A stretch of DNA of 64,000 nucleotides from CATQHD01 sp965243165 (GTDB lineage: Bacteria > Actinomycetota > Acidimicrobiia > Spongiisociales > Spongiisociaceae). Where the stretch lies: the NCBI GenBank assembly GCA_965243165.1, contig OZ251535.1, forward strand, positions 930,001 through 994,000, in the 5' to 3' direction. Below are positions 59,688 to 64,000 of the stretch, piece after piece (the stretch's first letter is position 1; each line of letters opens with the position of its first letter). Position numbers and translations under genes: made by a program. The notes beneath the pieces are model-generated. The model was not told where the DNA came from. It saw nothing but the letters and a program-made list of their open reading frames with translations, and searched no databases.

Positions 59688-60431
59688 TCAGGGCCGGCGC
59701 CCGTCCCGGTATCTGCGCACATCCTCGACGAAGGCGGCGAACAGGGGGTGCGCTTCGCCGGGGTCCAGCATCTCGGGATGCCACTGGACGGCCAGCAGGG
59801 GCCAGCCGGGGTCGGCGCTCTCCACCGCCTCTATCGAACCGCCGGGGGTGCGGCCCGTTACCTTCAGGCCGGGGGCCGCCCGGGAGACGGCCTGGTGGTG
59901 GATGGAGTTGACCTTCCGCTCGGTCGAGCCGTAGACGGCCGCCAGGCGGCATCCAGCCTCCAGCTCCACCGTGTGCCGGTGGAAGTTGTACTTCGAGGTT
60001 TCGGCGGGGAAGGTCGGGTGTTCGGAGTCCGAGTCCGAGAGCATGTGCTGGTGGAGCTCCCCGCCCAGGGCCGCGTTCACCGCTTGGAGGCCCCGGCAGA
60101 TCGCCAGCACCGGCATCTTCCGCCGGCGCGCCTCGAGCACCAGGGCGATGTCCCGGCGGTCGTCCCCCGGATGGCTTTCGGCGCTGGCCGTGTTGTCCTG
60201 TCCGTAGAGCGCCGGCGCCAGATCCCGGCCCCCCGACGCCACCAGTCCGTCCACTCGGTCCAGGATCAGGGGGGCGTCCTCGGGTCGCATGCGGCCCACC
60301 AGCACCGGAGCGGCCCCCGCCCGTTCGAGCGCCAGGGTGTAGGTGTCCATCAGGGTGTGGAGGTCGCAGGGCGGGTCCAGATACCGCCGGTCGACGGCGG
60401 TCGTGGTGGTTACTGCTGCTACCGGGCGCAA
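59688..60431 (-). CDS. Class I glutamine amidotransferase-like hydrolase (PuuD/gamma-glutamyl-GABA hydrolase type)
   Basis: 247 aa from TTG 60431, chosen because GGGGAGAGG (60442-60434) lies just upstream and the domain starts there (RPVAAVTTTTAVDRRYL). The Cys nucleophile is in VLAICRGLQAVNAALGGELH and the His-Glu pair in LAVQWHPEM. GLVASGGRDLAPALYGQ and NSIHHQAVSRAAPGLKVTGR are typical of the peptidase C26 branch that hydrolyses gamma-glutamyl bonds (for example gamma-glutamyl-GABA in putrescine breakdown). No other polyamine genes nearby. Divergent from leuS by 58 bp. Confidence 0.87.
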   Translation of the reverse strand: MRPVAAVTTTTAVDRRYLDPPCDLHTLMDTYTLALERAGAAPVLVGRMRPEDAPLILDRVDGLVASGGRDLAPALYGQDNTASAESHPGDDRRDIALVLEARRRKMPVLAICRGLQAVNAALGGELHQHMLSDSDSEHPTFPAETSKYNFHRHTVELEAGCRLAAVYGSTERKVNSIHHQAVSRAAPGLKVTGRTPGGSIEAVESADPGWPLLAVQWHPEMLDPGEAHPLFAAFVEDVRRYRDGRRP

Positions 60432-60474
60432 GGCCTCTCCCCGCTTCTCGACGGCGGACTCCGAGGATGTCTGC

Positions 60475-60482
60475 GATAGTAT
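60475..60482. promoter_or_regulatory. Overlapping divergent -10 elements between the C26 hydrolase and leuS
   Basis: GCGATAGTATC gives TAGTAT (60477-60482) on the plus strand, seven bases before leuS GTG 60490. On the minus strand it gives TACTAT toward the hydrolase gene. Shares the GCGATAGTA core with the promoter at 31412-31420. Confidence 0.45.
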
Positions 60483-60489
60483 CACCGCC

Positions 60490-63225
<2,736 letters not shown>

Positions 63226-63287
63226 ACCGCCCCGGTTCGGGCAGGTTCATCGGCTCTACACGTTGGAGGGGGGGAGGGAGTATGATT

Positions 63288-63306
63288 GGGCTGTAGCCCG
63301 GTTTTT
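63288..63306 (+). terminator. Weak hairpin plus T-run after leuS
   Basis: GGGC-TGTA-GCCC stem-loop (63288-63299) followed by GG and five T. The stem is short, so termination efficiency is doubtful, but it lies in the leuS to Calx-beta gap. Confidence 0.35.
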
Positions 63307-63345
63307 GATCTCCCCTGTTGCGGAAGGGGGGGATGGAGGTGCCGC

Positions 63346-64000
63346 ATGTCAAGGCGTTGGTTGGGTTTGGGGTTGGCAGCTGCCTTGGTGTTGGGGGTGT
63401 TGCCGGTCGCGCCGGTGGGGGTGGCGGGTCAGTCGACGGAGACGATTACGTTGTCGTTCGACGACGGGCAGTCGACGCCGACGGCGAGGACGGGGGTGGC
63501 GGAGGGGGGCGGGGCGCAGACGGTGCGGGTGGTGGCGACGGCTTCGGCGGCGGCGGCGGCGAGTGTGGATATTTCGCTGACGTACGCGGCGGGCACCGCG
63601 ACAGATACGACGGATTATTCGATTTTGTTTAGTCCGTCGACGGTGCAGATTGCGAGCGGGCAGACGGTTGGGTATTCGGCCAATTTGACGATTACACCGA
63701 TCAGCGACGCGTTGGTGGAGGGTGATGAGACGATTGTGGTGTCGGCGATGACGTCAGCAACTGGTTATTCGGCGATTGCTGATGTGAATTTGAATATCGA
63801 GGATGATGACAATGTGATTACGTTGTCGTTCGATGACGGGCAGTCGACGCCGTCGGCGTTGACGGGGGTGGCGGAGGGGGGCGGCGCCCAGTCGGTGCGG
63901 GTGGTGGCGACGTCGGCGGGGGCGGCGACGTCGGCGGTGACGGTGAACGTGTCGGCGGCGGCGGGCACGGCGACGGCGACGACGGATTATGCGATTTCGG
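63346..64000 (+). CDS. Secreted Calx-beta repeat protein (3' end outside window)
   Basis: ATG 63346 with GGAGG upstream; the frame is open to the end of the window (218 codons seen). Signal peptide (LGLGLAAALVLGVLPVAPVG...VAGQS). Two Calx-beta-type units follow, each opening ITLSFDDGQSTP and running through VAEGGGAQ(T/S)VRVVAT, GTATxTTDY and, in unit 1, VEGDETIVVSA with an acidic INIEDDD-like end. Such domains bind calcium in large adhesins and surface proteins. Codon style is G/T-rich (TCGGCGGCG, ACGACGGAT) compared with the neighbouring leuS, like part of the RCC1 gene. Confidence 0.85.
   Translation, partial: MSRRWLGLGLAAALVLGVLPVAPVGVAGQSTETITLSFDDGQSTPTARTGVAEGGGAQTVRVVATASAAAAASVDISLTYAAGTATDTTDYSILFSPSTVQIASGQTVGYSANLTITPISDALVEGDETIVVSAMTSATGYSAIADVNLNIEDDDNVITLSFDDGQSTPSALTGVAEGGGAQSVRVVATSAGAATSAVTVNVSAAAGTATATTDYAIS

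Overview
The window is a high-GC chromosomal segment from an actinobacterium-like organism. The evidence is the order mreB-mreC-mreD-PBP2-rodA-rne/rng-rplU-rpmA-obgE-proB, followed further on by nadD-rsfS, together with GTG/TTG starts, GTGA/ATGA gene overlaps and S-layer-type repeats reading 'FCPD..VTRGQ'. The S-layer, RCC1, Calx-beta and ankyrin proteins and the set of CO/xanthine-dehydrogenase-like oxidoreductases resemble uncultured Acidimicrobiia, possibly host-associated. That placement is inference from gene content.

Layout. 1-2345: 3' end of recB and all of recD. 2346-5400: three copies of a ~232-bp repeat and a frame-disrupted DUF222/HNH gene. 5668-14266: membrane acyltransferase with an ankyrin insert, amidohydrolase, BMP-type binding lipoprotein, S-layer/RCC1 surface protein and a WD40-like lipoprotein. 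14339-19967: alcohol dehydrogenase facing an ABC importer operon (ATPase, permease, NMT1/THI5-like binding protein) that ends in a YtcJ-type amidohydrolase. 20087-28887: defence-like block of RadC (frame split), UvrD helicase with an AddB-like iron-sulphur nuclease domain, type III-like Mod methyltransferase with a 13-G tract, Res helicase-nuclease and a PIN protein. 28970-37411: molybdenum hydroxylase cluster with three large subunits but one FAD and one 2Fe-2S subunit. 37441-48925: ndk, the rod-shape/elongasome operon, RNase E/G, L21, L27, ObgE and ProB. 48940-54505: AT-richer island on the minus strand encoding a secreted phospholipase-A2-like/ricin-like repeat protein and two paralogous lipoproteins. 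54679-63225: trkH/trkA potassium uptake, M23 peptidase, nadD, rsfS, tRNA-Ala(GGC), a class I glutamine-amidotransferase-like hydrolase and leuS. 63346-end: start of a secreted Calx-beta repeat protein.

Two regions stand out. (1) The mod gene at 23753-25641 is interrupted exactly at a 13-G homopolymer; 11 or 14 G would restore one ~628-aa methyltransferase, so it looks like a phase-variable type III methyltransferase currently OFF. (2) At 48940-54505 a secreted protein with nine cysteine-bearing repeats, a C..HDYCYD phospholipase A2 motif and a ricin-like C-terminus overlaps by 11 bp a gene for a lipoprotein with a tandem paralogue. This resembles an effector with surface immunity proteins, but no function is proven.

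Several genes have a TAnnnT element 6-8 bases before the start codon (5379, 15406, 31433, 58408, 60490), suggesting leaderless transcripts. Three reading frames (3804-5379, 20087-20817, 23753-25641) are broken by one base at G runs, so assembly homopolymer error must be excluded for each.
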